Counted from the stretch's first letter, positions 52,066-61,856 are shown. The stretch: DNA of 64,000 nucleotides from Pelagibacteraceae bacterium AG-464-P07 (GCA_003211695.1 QCSA01000001.1:125276-189275), one strand, 5' to 3'. Notes: generated by a model from the letters alone, not told the origin. A program made the numbers and translations.

Positions 52066-53349
52066 ATGGCTATTAAATATTTGAAAAAAGCAATTAAAAC
52101 ACCATCAACCGATGATCATAAAACACGGAAAGCAGTTCAAGAAATTTTAAATGATTTGGAGAAAAGAAGGGAAGAGGCGATAAAAGAAATTTCAAAAAAA
52201 TTTGATAAATACGAAGGTGAAGTTGTTGTTTCCAAAGAAAAAATTGAAGAAGCAAGCAAAAAAGTTAATCAAAAAACTAAAGATGATATTCAGTTTGCTC
52301 ACGAAAGAATAAAAAAATTTGCTGAACACCAATTAAAACATTTAAATAATGATTTTGAAGTTGAACTGTCAGAAGGTTTGTTTGCAGGGCAACGATTGAT
52401 TCCTATAGATACAGCGGGTTGTTATATTCCCGGCGGCCGCTATGCTCATATTTCATCTGCAATTATGGCAATTACTCCTGCAAAAGTTGCTGGAGTTAGA
52501 ACAATAATTACAGCAAGCCCACCGAAAGATGAAAATGGAGCTAATGCTGGAATTATTTATGCAGCAAATCTGTGTGGAGCTGATGTAATTATGAATCTAG
52601 GTGGTATAGCAGCTATTGGATCTTTAGCATACGGATGTTTCGGAAATCCTGCTGTTGATTTTTTAGTAGGTGCGGGCAATCAATATGTTGCCGAAGCTAA
52701 ACGAATATTATTTGGAAAAGTTGGTATAGATCTATTTGCTGGCCCAACAGAGATTGCTATTATTGCGGATAAAATAGCTGATAAAGAAATTGTTGCGGCC
52801 GATATCGTTGGTCAAGCTGAACATGGTTATAATTCACCGGGATGGGTCTTTACTACAGATAAGTCGCTAGCAGAATATATTATGAAAAGAGTACCTGAAT
52901 TAATTCAAGAATTACCAGAAGGACCTAGAAGCAGTGCTGAACCAGCATGGAAGGATTACGGAGAAGTTATCTTATGTGACACAAACGAAGAGATGGCCAA
53001 AATAAGTGACCAATATGCCTCTGAACATCTAGAAGTACATGCAGACAAATTAGATTGGTGGTTAAAGAGACTTAGAAATTATGGTTCTTTATTTTTGGGA
53101 GAAGAAACTACGGTTGCATACGGAGATAAATGTTCTGGACCAAATCATATTCTACCAACCAAAGGAGCTGGTCGATATACAGGAGGTTTATATGTTGGAA
53201 AATTTATTAAATGTCTAACATTCCAAAGAATGAGCAAAGAGTCTAACAAAATAGTAGGAGCAACTGCTGCAAGACTCGCTAGGGCCGAAGGTATGGAAGC
53301 ACATGCAAGAACTGGTGATATTAGACTAAAAAAATACGGCCACTCTTAA
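52066..53349 (+). CDS. hpsN: HpsN-like sulfopropanediol dehydrogenase (histidinol-dehydrogenase family)
   Basis: A 427-residue protein of the HisD fold. IDTAGCYIPGGRYAHISSAI near residue 121, AAIGSLAYG, GAGNQYVAEAKRILFGKVGID and DLFAGPTEIAIIAD are conserved. Near residue 325 it has EHLEVHADKLDWWLKRLRNYG and GPNHILPTKGAGRYTGGLYV, differing from true HisD in a way I associate with HpsN, which oxidises (R)-2,3-dihydroxypropane-1-sulfonate to sulfolactate. Downstream SuyAB would split this product. Co-transcription with TRAP genes and absence of other his genes here support catabolism; histidinol dehydrogenase is the alternative. Confidence 0.78.
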   Translation: MAIKYLKKAIKTPSTDDHKTRKAVQEILNDLEKRREEAIKEISKKFDKYEGEVVVSKEKIEEASKKVNQKTKDDIQFAHERIKKFAEHQLKHLNNDFEVELSEGLFAGQRLIPIDTAGCYIPGGRYAHISSAIMAITPAKVAGVRTIITASPPKDENGANAGIIYAANLCGADVIMNLGGIAAIGSLAYGCFGNPAVDFLVGAGNQYVAEAKRILFGKVGIDLFAGPTEIAIIADKIADKEIVAADIVGQAEHGYNSPGWVFTTDKSLAEYIMKRVPELIQELPEGPRSSAEPAWKDYGEVILCDTNEEMAKISDQYASEHLEVHADKLDWWLKRLRNYGSLFLGEETTVAYGDKCSGPNHILPTKGAGRYTGGLYVGKFIKCLTFQRMSKESNKIVGATAARLARAEGMEAHARTGDIRLKKYGHS

Positions 53350-53399
53350 TTAATAAATTTGAAAAGTCATATTTGTAAGATTTTTTAATGGATTAAATA

Positions 53400-54149
53400 A
53401 TGAATAAATTTGATTTAGACAACAGAGTTTCAGTGGTAACTGGCGGCGCCCAAGGATTTGGTTTCGCAATAACTGAAAGATTCATTCAATCTGGCGCAAA
53501 AGTTATAATTTGGGATATAGATAAAGAAGCAGCAGAAATTGCACTAAAAAAAATAAATTCGAAAAAATGCTTTTATCAAATTGTTGATGTAAAAAATTTT
53601 GAAGAAATAATAAAGAACTTAAATGATATTGAAAACAAACATGGTAAAATAGATATTTTTATAAATAATGCTGGTATTGCAGGAATGAATACAACGGTTG
53701 TTGAATACCCATTAGAAGAATGGAATAAAGTAATTGATTTAAATTTAAATGCAGTTTTTTATTGTTGCAAGGCTGTAGTTCCTTTTATGTTAAAAAATAA
53801 CTACGGAAGAATAGTAAATATTGCATCAATAGCTGGTAAAGAGGGAAATCCAAACGCAAGTGCTTATAGTACATCAAAAGCAGGAGTTATTGGATTAACT
53901 AAATCTTTAGGCAAAGAACTTGCTTTGAAAAATATTGCAGTAAATTGTGTTACTCCTGCCGCCGCTAAAACAAGAATTTTTGATCAAATGACAAAAAAAC
54001 ATATTGATTATATGTTATCTAAAATACCACGTAATCGATTTGCTAAAGTGGAAGAACTTGCTTCACTTGTAGCTTGGTTGGTAAGCGAAGAAAATTCTTT
54101 TTCTACTGGTGCTGTTTTTGATTTAAGTGGTGGAAGGGCTACTTATTAA
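53400..54149 (+). CDS. short-chain dehydrogenase, paralogue of the 59.4-kb SDR
   Basis: A 249-residue SDR: VVTGGAQGFGFAITERFI near residue 12, NNAGIAG near residue 88, catalytic NIASIAGKEGNPNASAYSTSK near residue 140 and a C-terminal FDLSGGRATY. It is about two-thirds identical to the SDR at 59398-60144 over its full length, so the pair arose by duplication. The TRAP-hpsN operon is directly upstream, where HpsO/HpsP SDRs would be expected, but similarity to sugar/alcohol SDRs leaves the substrate open. Confidence 0.85.
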   Translation: MNKFDLDNRVSVVTGGAQGFGFAITERFIQSGAKVIIWDIDKEAAEIALKKINSKKCFYQIVDVKNFEEIIKNLNDIENKHGKIDIFINNAGIAGMNTTVVEYPLEEWNKVIDLNLNAVFYCCKAVVPFMLKNNYGRIVNIASIAGKEGNPNASAYSTSKAGVIGLTKSLGKELALKNIAVNCVTPAAAKTRIFDQMTKKHIDYMLSKIPRNRFAKVEELASLVAWLVSEENSFSTGAVFDLSGGRATY

Positions 54150-54183
54150 AATATAATTGATAAGCAGATATTACAAAACAATT

Positions 54184-55359
54184 TTAGCTTATAACATCAA
54201 AATTTGATTTAAACTTATCACTTATTGTAATACCAAAGCCTGGTAGGTTATCATTTAAATCAATAAAGCCGTTTTTTGGCTTGGGTTCTCCTTCAAAAAG
54301 ATAATAAAATAATTCGTTTCCTATTTCTACCTGGCTAACAGGAAAATATTCTGAGAATGGACAATTAGAATTTGCCATTGTTAAATGATAATTGTGCATT
54401 TGGCCAGCATGAGGGACTACTGGAACGTTGTATTTTTCTGCTAGTATATTTATTTTTTGTGCAGCAGTTATTCCACCAACTCGATTTGCATCATATTGAA
54501 TAAAACTTACTGCTTTTAATTCTAATAGATGTTTAAAACCATAAAAACTAAATTCATGTTCTCCACCAGCTATTGGAATTGAACCAAGGGCATTTAGTTC
54601 AGAATAACCAGCGATATCGTCAGGAATAACGGGTTCTTCTAACCATTTAGGTTTAAATTTAATTAACTGAGGAATAATGCTTTTAGCATATTCTAAGTTC
54701 CACCCCATATAAGCTTCAAGCATTAATTCTTTGTCGTAACCGATTACTTCTCTTACAGCATTTACTAAATTTATATTTTTTTTTACACCTTCTGGTCCAT
54801 CTTTAGGTCCCCATCCAAAACGCATTTTAAACATTTTAAAACCTTCTTTAAGGTATGTACCAGCCTCTTTTTGAAGTTCGTTTATAGGTTGGCTATAAAG
54901 CTTTGAAGCATAAACAGGAATTTTTTCTTTTGTTCTATTTCCAATAAGTTTAAAAACAGGTTTTTTTTTAATCTTACCCATTAAGTCCCAAATCCCAAGA
55001 TCAATTGCCGATATTCCAATCATGCCTATTCCTTTCCTCCCCCATGCCATTGTATTTCTATACATTTTTTCCCAAAGATATTCATAATCAAATGGGTCTT
55101 CTTCTATTACTAAATCTTTTAAATAACAGTCTATTGCTTTCTTGGTAACTTGTGGCGCTAATGCTGCATTACCTATACCTACAGTTCCATCATCCGCTAT
55201 TACTTCACAAACTAACCATTCGTGGAAACGAAAGGATTTCATTTTGTCTCCTTTCTCACGAAGTAAATCAGTGGGATTTGTACAGAAATTTTGAGCTGGA
55301 GAAACAATCGGACCAGTCCATTTATAGATTGTAGTTTTTATATCTTTTATTTTTGTCAT
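54184..55359 (-). CDS. enolase-superfamily sugar-acid dehydratase (rhamnonate/fuconate type)
   Basis: A 391-residue mandelate-racemase-group protein. [24 protein letters not shown] near residue 120, [15 protein letters not shown] near residue 180, metal-ligand segments [28 protein letters not shown] and a catalytic histidine in [13 protein letters not shown]. Layout and spacing resemble L-rhamnonate dehydratase. It would remove water from an aldonic acid to give a 2-keto-3-deoxy acid. Neighbouring lactonase, SDR and FAH genes complete such a pathway. The exact sugar is unknown. Confidence 0.82.
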   Translation of the reverse strand: MTKIKDIKTTIYKWTGPIVSPAQNFCTNPTDLLREKGDKMKSFRFHEWLVCEVIADDGTVGIGNAALAPQVTKKAIDCYLKDLVIEEDPFDYEYLWEKMYRNTMAWGRKGIGMIGISAIDLGIWDLMGKIKKKPVFKLIGNRTKEKIPVYASKLYSQPINELQKEAGTYLKEGFKMFKMRFGWGPKDGPEGVKKNINLVNAVREVIGYDKELMLEAYMGWNLEYAKSIIPQLIKFKPKWLEEPVIPDDIAGYSELNALGSIPIAGGEHEFSFYGFKHLLELKAVSFIQYDANRVGGITAAQKINILAEKYNVPVVPHAGQMHNYHLTMANSNCPFSEYFPVSQVEIGNELFYYLFEGEPKPKNGFIDLNDNLPGFGITISDKFKSNFDVIS

Positions 55360-55361
55360 TG

Positions 55362-56351
55362 TTATAAATTATTACTTATATTCAGAGCTATTTTAAAAGA
55401 TTGAATAGTTGGTTCTGGATTTGCAACATTTTTACCAGCGATATCAAAAGCCGTTCCGTGAGCAGGTGTAGTAATTGGAATAGGCATACCTCCTTGCACT
55501 GTTACTCCTCGATCAAATCCAAAAGCTTTTAATCCAGATTGAAGGGCATCATGATACATGCCCACAATACAATCATGCTTTTTATTTTTGAATGCAGTTA
55601 TAAACGAAGTATCGATTGGTAATGGACCATCAGCATTTATTCCCATCTTTTTTGCCTCTTCGATTGCAGGTATTATTTCATTTTTCTCTTCTATTCCAAA
55701 TTCAGCATGGGGATTTAAAGCTTGAACAGCTACTCTTGGATTTTTAATTCCGTATAATTTCATAGTTTTGTTAATTAATTTTATTGGTTTTAAAATGTTT
55801 TCTTTTTTAATATGATTTGGAACATCTTTCAGCGGCATATGTGATGTTACTCTTGCAGTCCAAAAATTATCAATAACATTAAATTCACAAAAAAAATCTT
55901 TTACCTCAAGTTTATCCGCCATTAGGTGTAGTTCGTCTTCATATTTACTTCCTGCCAATTTCATACTTGTTTTGTTATATGGTGCAAAATTTATTGCATG
56001 AATTTTATTTAATTTTGTTAAATCTAAAGCGTAATTCAACGCATTTAAAACAGTTTCCCCTGACTCTGCTGAACACTCTGATAATTTATAATTTATGTTT
56101 TTATCTTTAGAAATATCTAGGAAAAATTTATTTCCTTTTTCAAAATTTATTTCTTCAAATTTTTCTACAAAATTAAGATTATGAGAATTCCCTGTAATTT
56201 TGTTTCCATTTTCTAAAATATTTTTTTCCCCTATTACAATTATATTTGCTTGGTCTAATTCATTTTGTGAGAGTAATTTTGATACTAATTCAGGACCGAT
56301 TCCGGAAGGATCTCCTAAAAGTACAGCAATATTTCTTTTTTTATTAGTCAT
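55362..56351 (-). CDS. PdxA-family dehydrogenase (PdxA2-like)
   Basis: A 329-residue member of the 4-hydroxythreonine-4-phosphate dehydrogenase family: [14 protein letters not shown] near the start, [20 protein letters not shown] near residue 123, [20 protein letters not shown] and [22 protein letters not shown] with metal-binding histidines. The sugar-acid neighbours suggest the PdxA2 branch, which acts on phospho-erythronate/threonate rather than in vitamin B6 synthesis; the sequence alone does not decide. Two bases separate it from the dehydratase. Confidence 0.85.
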   Translation of the reverse strand: MTNKKRNIAVLLGDPSGIGPELVSKLLSQNELDQANIIVIGEKNILENGNKITGNSHNLNFVEKFEEINFEKGNKFFLDISKDKNINYKLSECSAESGETVLNALNYALDLTKLNKIHAINFAPYNKTSMKLAGSKYEDELHLMADKLEVKDFFCEFNVIDNFWTARVTSHMPLKDVPNHIKKENILKPIKLINKTMKLYGIKNPRVAVQALNPHAEFGIEEKNEIIPAIEEAKKMGINADGPLPIDTSFITAFKNKKHDCIVGMYHDALQSGLKAFGFDRGVTVQGGMPIPITTPAHGTAFDIAGKNVANPEPTIQSFKIALNISNNL

Positions 56352-56423
56352 TTTTTTCTTACGGTTTCTAACAGATTATGTTTAAATTATTAAATATAAA
56401 CCAACAAATAAGAGAGGGAAATA

Positions 56424-57395
56424 ATGAAAAGAACATTTAAAGTTTTACTAGGAGCTATATTCCTAGTAACTGAATTTTTTGTTGTATCATTGCCATTATT
56501 GGCTACATCTGCAAAAGCAGATGGAGCTATCCAAGCAATAACTCATGCTGGTTTCGGCGGAGGAACTGACGTAACAACTAGAATGATGCTTTTAAGAGCT
56601 AGAAGAGTTCTTAAACAAGATATGCAATTGGTAAACAAAAAAGGCGGTGGTGGAGCCGTTTCCATGGACTACATGATGTCGCTACCAGCTGATGGACAAC
56701 ATACTTTAACTTGGACTACTGGACATGCTGTTTCAATGGCTCTAGGTAAAACAAAAGTTAAATTAAGTGATATGCAACCTTTAGCAAGAGGAACCGATGA
56801 TCCACAATTATTCGTTGTTAATTGTAAAGCAGACATTAAGGATGCAAAAACATTTATCAGCACTTCAAAATCAAAATCACTTAAATACGGAACTACTCAT
56901 ACAGGTGGAATTGACGATGTAAGCGCAATTGCTTTTACAAAAAAAGGTGGATTAAAAGATCCTACAATTGTTGCTTATAAAGGTGTTGCTCCAATTAAAA
57001 CTAACCTTATCAAAGGAGATATTGATGTAGGTGTTTTAAACTTGGGAGAAGCATTAACTGAAATTAATGAAGGAACACTTTGTGTTTCAATAGTTCTTGC
57101 AAACAATAGAATGGCAAAAATAGGAGATAGTCCAACAGCTACAGAGTTAGGAATACCTGTTGTTTTGTCTACAGTTAGAGGATTTGTAACTAAAAAGGGT
57201 GCTCCAGCTGAAAGAGTAAAAGAGTTAGAAGCTGGAATGCTAAAAGCAATGAGTCACAATTACTATAAAAATTTCTTAACGGAAATTGGTCTTGATGAAA
57301 CAAGTGTAGTAGGTGCTGATGAGTGGGGTAAGCAAATGGAAGTAATGCTTGATGAAATGACTGCTCAACTTAAAGCTTTGGGTTATACTAATTAA
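56424..57395 (+). CDS. tctC: tripartite tricarboxylate (TTT) transporter substrate-binding protein
   Basis: A 323-residue Bug/TctC-type binding protein. A long signal region ends ATSAKADG about residue 34. THAGFGGGTDVTTRMMLLRA with NKKGGGGAVSMDYMMSLPAD is the conserved ligand-binding pattern, and LGIPVVLSTVRGFVTKKGAP is the C-terminal lobe. Its ligand is likely a carboxylate, sugar acid in this neighbourhood. A strong SD precedes it. A terminator-like hairpin follows inside the start of tctB. Confidence 0.88.
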   Translation: MKRTFKVLLGAIFLVTEFFVVSLPLLATSAKADGAIQAITHAGFGGGTDVTTRMMLLRARRVLKQDMQLVNKKGGGGAVSMDYMMSLPADGQHTLTWTTGHAVSMALGKTKVKLSDMQPLARGTDDPQLFVVNCKADIKDAKTFISTSKSKSLKYGTTHTGGIDDVSAIAFTKKGGLKDPTIVAYKGVAPIKTNLIKGDIDVGVLNLGEALTEINEGTLCVSIVLANNRMAKIGDSPTATELGIPVVLSTVRGFVTKKGAPAERVKELEAGMLKAMSHNYYKNFLTEIGLDETSVVGADEWGKQMEVMLDEMTAQLKALGYTN

Positions 57396-57418
57396 CTATT
57401 CGTTGTACATTTTTCCAA

Positions 57419-57928
57419 ATGAATAATGTACAAAATAAAAAAAGGGCGAACAAAAGTCGTTCGCCCTTTTTTTTTACAGACTCTTTTAAAGTTTTATCTT
57501 TAATAATTATAATTTCTTCTATTTTATTAATTGTTACATTTACTTTTGACATAGTTCCTCCAATTTTAAACCGAGGAATACAACCAGCTACATTTCCTAA
57601 AGCATTACTAGTTTTAATAATATTCCTAACCTTAATTGTTTATTTTTTATCTCTAAAGATTCCATGGAAAAAAGAAAAAAAGTTACCAAAACAATTTTTT
57701 ATAACTTTATATAATTTTATTTTATTTATTATTATTGCAAAGACTTTAGATTTTCTTTTAGCTATCTCAGTTTTATCATTTTTGGTTTCTTATTTTTGGG
57801 GTGAGCGAAGAATTATATACTTACTATTAGTAAGCATATTGTTTCCTATCATTGTATTTATATTTTTTGAAACAATTTTGGGCTTAAGATTTCCACCAGG
57901 AATAATTACTAATATTTATTATAACTAG
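57419..57928 (+). CDS. tctB: TTT transporter small permease TctB
   Basis: A 169-residue TctB with about four membrane segments, the length expected. The N-terminal 18 residues (MNNVQNKKRANKSRSPFF region) are encoded by a terminator-like hairpin and T-run, and no in-frame ATG, GTG or TTG follows soon after, so the hairpin must lie in the coding sequence or the start is non-standard. The rest, with FDIVPPILNRGIQPATFPKA near residue 45, is typical TctB. Coupled to tctA by one intervening base. Confidence 0.82.
   Translation: MNNVQNKKRANKSRSPFFFTDSFKVLSLIIIISSILLIVTFTFDIVPPILNRGIQPATFPKALLVLIIFLTLIVYFLSLKIPWKKEKKLPKQFFITLYNFILFIIIAKTLDFLLAISVLSFLVSYFWGERRIIYLLLVSILFPIIVFIFFETILGLRFPPGIITNIYYN
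57441..57475 (+). terminator. terminator-like hairpin within the tctB start region
   Basis: AAAGGGCGAAC (57441-57451) pairs with GTTCGCCCTTT (57459-57469), 11 pairs with a 7-base loop, followed by six further T (nine in a row with the stem). It lies 46 bases after the tctC stop but 22 bases inside the tctB frame. It has all the features of an intrinsic terminator. Confidence 0.85.
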
Positions 57929-57929
57929 C

Positions 57930-59405
57930 ATGGAAAATTTATATTTAATGATGGCACCTTTATTTAGTTCGAAACTATTAATAGTTTTATTTTTTGGGAC
58001 TTTATTTGGTTTAATCCTTGGTGTTTTACCAGGGCTAGGACCTACTACTGGTGGGGCATTAATTTTACCTTTTACAATGACATTGGATCCTCTTTCCGCA
58101 ATTGTACTTTTAACATCAATTTATTGTGCAGGTACTTATGGAGGAGCAATTACAGCTGTACTAATTAATACACCCGGAACACCAGCAGCAGCAGCTACTT
58201 GTTTAGATGGATATCCTTTAGCTCAAAAAGGTGAAGCAGGTAGAGCATTGGGAATGGCAACAGTATCAAGCACTATTGGAGGTATTTTTAGTGTAGTAGT
58301 TCTTGTTTTTTTTGCTCCACTATTGGCTCAACTTGCTTATGAATTTGGTCAACCAGAATATTTTGCATTAGCTATATTTGGTTTGACTATGCTTGCATCT
58401 ATAGGTGATGGAAGTCCTATAAAAAATTTAATTGCAGGTGCTTTTGGAATTTTAATTTCAACAATTGGAAAAGATTTTATGACTTCAATTGATAGATTTA
58501 CTTTTGGAATTAATGAATTGTCAGAAGGAATTGGTTTTATACCCGTAGTTGTTGGATTATTTGCTATTAGTGAAATGTTAACTCAATCAACTTTATTAAA
58601 TCAAGTTTTTAAAAGAATTACTTTAAAAGCAGTTAAATTACCTTCAATTGATGATTATAAAAAAACATGGAAAACAATTTTAAGATCGTCCGGTATCGGA
58701 TCTTTTATTGGCGTTTTACCAGCAGAAGGTGGAACAGTTGCTTCTTTAATTGGTTATGCTGAAGCAAAAAGATGGTCAAAAAAACCAGAAGACTTTGGAA
58801 AAGGTTCAATTGAAGGAATAGCAGGTGCTGAAGCCGCAAATAATGCTGCAACAGGCGGTGCAATGGTTCCAACTTTGGCTTTGGGAATTCCAGGTAGCGC
58901 AACTACAGCAGTAATATTAACAGGTTTGATAATTCATGGTGTTAGACCAGGACCAGATTTATTTAGAGAGCAACCAGAATTTCTTTATGGAATTTTTGGT
59001 TCAATGTTAATTGCAAACATCATGTTTTTTGTATTTGGATTTTTTGGAGCAAAAATTTTTGCAAGAATAACTTTGGTTTCCAACAAATTATTGTGGCCAA
59101 TGATATTTGCTGTTTCTGTTTGTGGTACATACTCATTAAATCAATCATTGATCGATGTTTGGATTATGCTTTTGTTTGGCGTAATTGGTTTTTTTATGAG
59201 ACGATATGGTTTTTCATTAGTTCCAGTTATAATTGGATTAATTTTGGGAGAACTAGTTGAAGGTACACTTAGACAATCTTTAGTTATATTTGAAGGAAAT
59301 TGGCTTATGTTTTTTACACGCCCAATTGCATTAACTTTTTTTATTTTATCTTTTATTGCTTTGATTTTTCCACTAATAAAAAGAAAAAAAATTAAGAATG
59401 ATTAA
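57930..59405 (+). CDS. tctA: TTT transporter large permease TctA
   Basis: A 491-residue TctA with about 11-12 membrane segments. GVLPGLGPTTGGALILPFTM near residue 32, GGAITAVLINTPGTPAAAAT and GIAGAEAANNAATGGAMVPTLALGIPG near residue 290 are the paired conserved motifs of the family. It forms the channel with TctB. Its stop lies 8 bases inside the following SDR gene. Confidence 0.94.
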   Translation: MENLYLMMAPLFSSKLLIVLFFGTLFGLILGVLPGLGPTTGGALILPFTMTLDPLSAIVLLTSIYCAGTYGGAITAVLINTPGTPAAAATCLDGYPLAQKGEAGRALGMATVSSTIGGIFSVVVLVFFAPLLAQLAYEFGQPEYFALAIFGLTMLASIGDGSPIKNLIAGAFGILISTIGKDFMTSIDRFTFGINELSEGIGFIPVVVGLFAISEMLTQSTLLNQVFKRITLKAVKLPSIDDYKKTWKTILRSSGIGSFIGVLPAEGGTVASLIGYAEAKRWSKKPEDFGKGSIEGIAGAEAANNAATGGAMVPTLALGIPGSATTAVILTGLIIHGVRPGPDLFREQPEFLYGIFGSMLIANIMFFVFGFFGAKIFARITLVSNKLLWPMIFAVSVCGTYSLNQSLIDVWIMLLFGVIGFFMRRYGFSLVPVIIGLILGELVEGTLRQSLVIFEGNWLMFFTRPIALTFFILSFIALIFPLIKRKKIKND

Positions 59406-60144
59406 GTTTAATTTATCAAATCGAATTGCAATTGTTACAGGTGGCGCCCAAGGTTTTGGCCTTGCAATTACAAAAAAATTTTTAGATTGTGGAGCAGAAG
59501 TAATTGTTTGGGATATCGATAAATCTGCTCTTAACAGAGCACAAGAAAGTATAAAAAATGAAAAATTTACAACTCAAATAGTTGATATAACAAATTTTAA
59601 TGAAGTTACAAAAAATATTGAATTAATTACTAATAAAAAAAATATTGATATTTTTATAAACAATGCTGGTATTACAGGTTTAAATGCCGGGGTCTGGGAT
59701 TATCCAGTCGATGAATGGCAAAAAGTTATAAATGTAAATCTCAACGCAGTTTTTTATTGCTGTAAAGCAGTAGTTCCCCATATGATAAAAAATAATTATG
59801 GAAGAATTGTAAATATAGCATCAATTTCTGGAAAAGAAGGTAATGCAAATGCAAGTGCGTATAGTTCATCAAAAGCTGGAGTCATTGGATTAACAAAATC
59901 TCTTGGTAAGGAACTTGCTGATAAAAATATAGCTGTAAATGCGGTAACACCCGCAGGAGCTAAGACAAGAATACTTGATCAAATGACCAAAGAACATGTA
60001 AATTTTATGTTATCAAAAGTTCCAAGAAATAGGTTTTTAGAAGTTGATGAACTTGCTTCGTTAGTTGCATGGTTGGCTAGTGAGGAAAATTCATTTTCTA
60101 CAGGAGCGGTTTTTGATATTAGTGGAGGCAGAGCTACCTATTAA
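59398..60144 (+). CDS. short-chain dehydrogenase, paralogue of the 53.4-kb SDR
   Basis: A 248-residue SDR starting inside tctA. AIVTGGAQGFGLAITKKFL, NNAGITGLNAGVWDYP and the catalytic NIASISGKEGNANASAYSSSK mirror the 53400-54149 gene, ending DISGGRATY. It is in a TTT-transporter operon followed by a LYS1-like dehydrogenase, whereas the paralogue follows the TRAP-hpsN operon, so the two probably oxidise similar but not identical alcohols carried by the two importers. Confidence 0.85.
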   Translation: MIKFNLSNRIAIVTGGAQGFGLAITKKFLDCGAEVIVWDIDKSALNRAQESIKNEKFTTQIVDITNFNEVTKNIELITNKKNIDIFINNAGITGLNAGVWDYPVDEWQKVINVNLNAVFYCCKAVVPHMIKNNYGRIVNIASISGKEGNANASAYSSSKAGVIGLTKSLGKELADKNIAVNAVTPAGAKTRILDQMTKEHVNFMLSKVPRNRFLEVDELASLVAWLASEENSFSTGAVFDISGGRATY

Positions 60145-60177
60145 ATTCTAAATTTTTTTAAAGAGATAAACTATTTA

Positions 60178-61419
60178 ATGGTTAATAAAAAATATACCCT
60201 ATGTATAATAAGGGAAGCAAGAGCCGATGAAAATCGGACTCCCATTACTCCTAATCAAGTACAGGAATTAATTAAAAAATTTCCTAATTTACACATATTA
60301 GTACAAACCTCCAAAAAAAGATGTTTTAGAGATAAAGATTATTTAAATGTAGGCGCAGAAATAACAAATGATATAAGTAACGCAGATATCATTTTCGGAG
60401 TAAAAGAAGTGGATATATCAACGCTTATTGAAAATAAAACTTATTTATTTTTTTCACATACAACTAAAGTTCGAAATTACATCAACCAGGCTACACAAGA
60501 CAAAGCTATTATTTATAAGAAAGAGCTTTTAAGAGAGATTTTAAAAAAAAATGTTACTTTGATTGACTATGAAAATATAAGAGAGGTATCCGGAAAGGGA
60601 TATCGATATCTTGGTTTTGGTAGGTTTGCAGGTATAGTTGGTTGTTACAATACCCTTAATCTTTATCTAAAATTACAGAAAGAAAAATCACTTCCAAGAG
60701 CTTTTGAAATTAATAACTATGAAAAAATTAAGGAATTACTCGGTAAGCAAAATTTTAATAAGCTTAAAATACTACAAACCGGAAATGGAAATGTTGCCAA
60801 AGGTTCTATGGAAGTTTTAAAACATGCGAATATTAAACAGGTTTCAATAAATGATTATTTAAACAAAAAATATAACGAAGGAGTTTTTTGCAATATTTCG
60901 ACTAGAGAATATGTTGAACGGAATGATGGCAAAGATTATTCGGTTCAAGATTTTACTTCAAACCCTCATGAATATAAATCAAAAGTAAAAAAATACCTGT
61001 TGGATGCAGATATGCTTATAACTGGTCATTATTGGGAACCAAAATTTCCAAAACTATTTTATCCAAATCAAATTAATGAATTTAAGAACCTAAAAATTAT
61101 TGGTGATATTACCTGCGATATTAATGGAGGTGTACCAACTACCATAAAATCTACAACGATTGCAAAACCCTATTATTCAATTGATATCAATTCAATGAAA
61201 GAAATTGATTTGAGTAACAAGGGCATTGCAGTTATGGCTGTAGATAATTTACCTTCAGAGTTGCCTAATGAAGCCAGTGAAGAATTTGGTGATAGCCTAA
61301 TATCAGAAGTTTTACCTTATTTAATCAACAAAGATGATGGTCGAATATGTAGAGCTACTACAACTTCAAAAGGTAAGTTTTGCACTTTATACGATTATTT
61401 AGAAAATTTTATTAAATAA
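60178..61419 (+). CDS. saccharopine dehydrogenase (LYS1)-like NAD(P) enzyme
   Basis: A 413-residue protein related to the alanine-dehydrogenase/LYS1 branch. REARADENRTPITPNQVQEL at the start, YLFFSHTTKVRNYINQ, GRFAGIVGCYNTLNLYL near residue 155, QTGNGNVAKGSMEVLKHA (cofactor) and GDITCDINGGVPTTIKSTTIA near residue 300. In yeast LYS1 splits saccharopine to lysine and 2-oxoglutarate; the bacterial role is unclear. It lies in the operon after the TTT genes and SDR. Confidence 0.72.
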   Translation: MVNKKYTLCIIREARADENRTPITPNQVQELIKKFPNLHILVQTSKKRCFRDKDYLNVGAEITNDISNADIIFGVKEVDISTLIENKTYLFFSHTTKVRNYINQATQDKAIIYKKELLREILKKNVTLIDYENIREVSGKGYRYLGFGRFAGIVGCYNTLNLYLKLQKEKSLPRAFEINNYEKIKELLGKQNFNKLKILQTGNGNVAKGSMEVLKHANIKQVSINDYLNKKYNEGVFCNISTREYVERNDGKDYSVQDFTSNPHEYKSKVKKYLLDADMLITGHYWEPKFPKLFYPNQINEFKNLKIIGDITCDINGGVPTTIKSTTIAKPYYSIDINSMKEIDLSNKGIAVMAVDNLPSELPNEASEEFGDSLISEVLPYLINKDDGRICRATTTSKGKFCTLYDYLENFIK

Positions 61420-61478
61420 AATTTTGTCGTCAAAGCATAAAAATATTGTACAATTAAATTAGAAAAGGAGGTGTTTAA

Positions 61479-61802
61479 ATGGCAAAGTTTTATTGTATGG
61501 GTAATTACACTGCCCAAGCGTTTCAAGGTTTTTTAAAAGATCCAACTTCAGATAGATCAAAAGCTGCACGAGCTGCTGGTGAAGCCGTTGGAGCTAAATT
61601 TATCTCATATGATGCACTACGAGGATCTTACGATTTTATAGTTGTTTTCGAAGGGACCTTTGATCAAGCGGCAGGAGTTAAACTCGCCACTGAAGCTAGC
61701 GGAGCGCTTACGAATATTAATATTTGTGAAGCTATCCAAATGAGTGGTCCAGCATCTCAAGCTGTAAAAATCGCAGCAAAATATAAAGCACCAGGAAAAT
61801 AA
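61479..61802 (+). CDS. GYD-domain protein
   Basis: A 107-residue alpha/beta (dimeric ferredoxin-like) protein: FYCMGNYTAQAFQGFLKDP at the start, LRGSYDFIVVFEGTFDQAAGV near residue 47 (the GYD/GSYD motif), then LATEASGALTNINICEAI. GYD proteins are small uncharacterised proteins, often with substrate-binding dimers. It has a good promoter-like TTGTCG upstream, an AAAGGAGGTG SD and its own terminator, so it is probably expressed strongly and separately. Confidence 0.85.
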   Translation: MAKFYCMGNYTAQAFQGFLKDPTSDRSKAARAAGEAVGAKFISYDALRGSYDFIVVFEGTFDQAAGVKLATEASGALTNINICEAIQMSGPASQAVKIAAKYKAPGK

Positions 61803-61810
61803 TTTATTTC

Positions 61811-61856
61811 AAATGCACATAAGACAATCCATTTTGGATTGTCTTGTTGCATTTTA
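61811..61856. terminator. bidirectional terminator
   Basis: AAGACAATCC (61821-61830) and GGATTGTCTT (61836-61845) form a 10-pair stem around ATTTT, extended outwards by AAATGCA (61811-61817) pairing with TGCATTT (61848-61854). T-runs occur on both sides, serving the GYD gene on the plus strand and the SMP-30 gene (stop at 61857) on the minus strand. Confidence 0.88.

Noticed and set aside
52066..53349. Histidinol dehydrogenase of histidine biosynthesis
   Set aside because: It is in an operon with a TRAP importer and has an HpsN-like C-terminal region; hisI is the only other his gene in the window and is 45 kb away.
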